Shown here in pieces: positions 63,444-64,000 of a DNA stretch of 64,000 nt (position 1 is the first letter of the stretch; each line of letters starts with the position of its first letter). Origin of the DNA: Cytobacillus luteolus. Its GTDB lineage: Bacteria; Bacillota; Bacilli; Bacillales; Bacillaceae_L. A model generated the notes under the pieces. It was not told where the DNA came from. It ran no database searches and saw only the letters and a program-made list of their open reading frames with translations. The translations under genes and the position numbers were made by a program. The DNA lies in NCBI RefSeq assembly GCF_017873715.1, contig NZ_JAGGKM010000007.1:165946-229945 (forward strand), given 5' to 3'.

Positions 63444-64000
63444 CTCCACCTTGGTGTTGGTACGCTAGATTGCTGGCGCAATCTAGCTAGTAGGGTGGGG
63501 GCCATGTGTCGACAGTATGGTGTGCATTTCTGTATGTTGCCGGAATTTGCCTCCCTTGAGAAAACTGGCGTTTTCTCATTTTCAGCTGGCGCTGAAAACA
63601 AGCAAAGGAATAAACATTCCTTTTGAAAAAAGCGAGTTTTTTCCAGTCACTTTTCTTTCTCCACCTTGGTGAAGTTACGCTAGATTGCTCGCGCAATCTA
63701 GCTAGTGGTGTGGGGGACGAAGTGTCGACAGAGGGGTGTGCATTTCTGAATGAGGCCGGAATTTGCCTCCCTTGAGGAAACTGGCGTTTTCTCATTTTCA
63801 GCTGGCGCTGAAAACAAGCAAAGGAATAAATACTCCTTTGAAAAAACGAGTTTTTTCCAGTCGCTTTTCTTTCTCCACCTTGGTGTAGGTACGCTAGATT
63901 GCTCACGCAATCTAGCTAGTGGTGTGGGGGACGAAGTGTCGACAGAGTGGTGTGCATTTCTATACTGGTCCGGAATTTGCCTCCCTTGAGGAAACTAGCG
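63444..64000. repeat. Tandem hairpin-rich repeat, about 214 bp per unit, running off the window
   Basis: Units start CTCCACCTTGGTG at 63444, 63659 and 63873 (215 and 214 bp apart); the third is cut by the window end. Each is a string of perfect short hairpins: GCTAGATTGC/GCAATCTAGC (loop TGGC, TCGC or TCAC), GAGAAAAC/GTTTTCTC (loop TGGC), TTTTCAGC/GCTGAAAA (loop TGGC), then GAAAAAA/TTTTTTC. Reading frames in these units differ between copies and lack starts, so no protein is supported. Confidence 0.85.

Noticed and set aside
63141..63989. Several open frames in the final kilobase on both strands
   Set aside because: They run through repeats and hairpins, lack ribosome binding sites and do not keep the same frame between units.

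Overview
The window is a chromosomal segment of a low-GC Gram-positive spore former of the family Bacillaceae. Gene content and order follow the Bacillus subtilis ywhB-ywhC-ywhD / speE-speB / argS / uvsE-clsB-ywjF-acdA / rpoE-pyrG-ywjG-spo0F-fbaA-tal-murA-glpX-rho-rpmE-tdk / racA-prfA-prmC-spoIIR-ywlB-ywlC-mntP-ywlE-rpiB-ywlG-glyA-upp-atp region almost step by step. The sporulation genes (spo0F, spoIIR, racA, a pbpG-type PBP, a YhcN/YlaJ lipoprotein) make an endospore former certain. It is not B. subtilis itself: it carries a fused isobutyryl-CoA mutase, tandem acyl-CoA dehydrogenases, an extra chemoreceptor and many dispersed repeats. The ATP synthase c subunit lacks the proline typical of extreme alkaliphiles (inference).

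Layout. 1-9.3 kb: tautomerase (partial), site-2 protease, YwhD, class A PBP, polyamine genes speE-speB, ywiB-argS and a 56-aa XapX protein. 9.3-12.6 kb: DUF3231 protein, a 50-aa unknown, UV endonuclease uvsE, cardiolipin synthase clsB. 12.7-23.9 kb: an acyl-CoA block: Fe-S oxidoreductase ywjF, thiolase, 3-hydroxyacyl-CoA dehydrogenase, two acyl-CoA dehydrogenases, a TetR regulator and IcmF. Similar candidate operators precede ywjF and the thiolase. 24.6-36.3 kb: rpoE, pyrG with a CTP-attenuation leader, ywjG, spo0F with SigH and Spo0A sites, fbaA, tal, murA, glpX, rho, rpmE, tdk. 36.3-41.5 kb: VanZ, sporulation lipoprotein, racA, prfA-prmC, a 52-bp tandem repeat array, spoIIR. 41.5-50.1 kb: ywlB, ywlC with a cluster of DnaA boxes, mntP, ywlE, chemoreceptor, rpiB, ywlG, an anti-sigma fragment, glyA, upp. 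50.2-60.2 kb: a secreted subtilase and the full atpZ-I-B-E-F-H-A-G-D-C operon. 60.2-64 kb: a 21-bp iterated array, a DUF4931 protein, two GNATs, a four-helix membrane protein, then about 1 kb of repeats running off the window.

The genes are mostly ordinary housekeeping genes. The unusual content is intergenic. Twelve copies of one structured element occur in two outer-stem classes, called A and B here. They share a core near GACTCCTGCGGGA, GAGACCCCGCAG, GAGGAGGCTC and CCCGCGGAAAGC. Their outer stems change sequence while staying complementary, and five copies carry the same extra hairpin at the same position. There is also a GGGGCCTGACCCC palindrome family (class C), a 9 x 52-bp array, a 7 x 21-bp array with exact two-turn spacing, five perfect DnaA boxes in 1.3 kb around ywlC, and a roughly 214-bp tandem unit built from consecutive perfect hairpins.

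All assignments come from reading the sequence and remembered family knowledge; no searches or folding programs were run.
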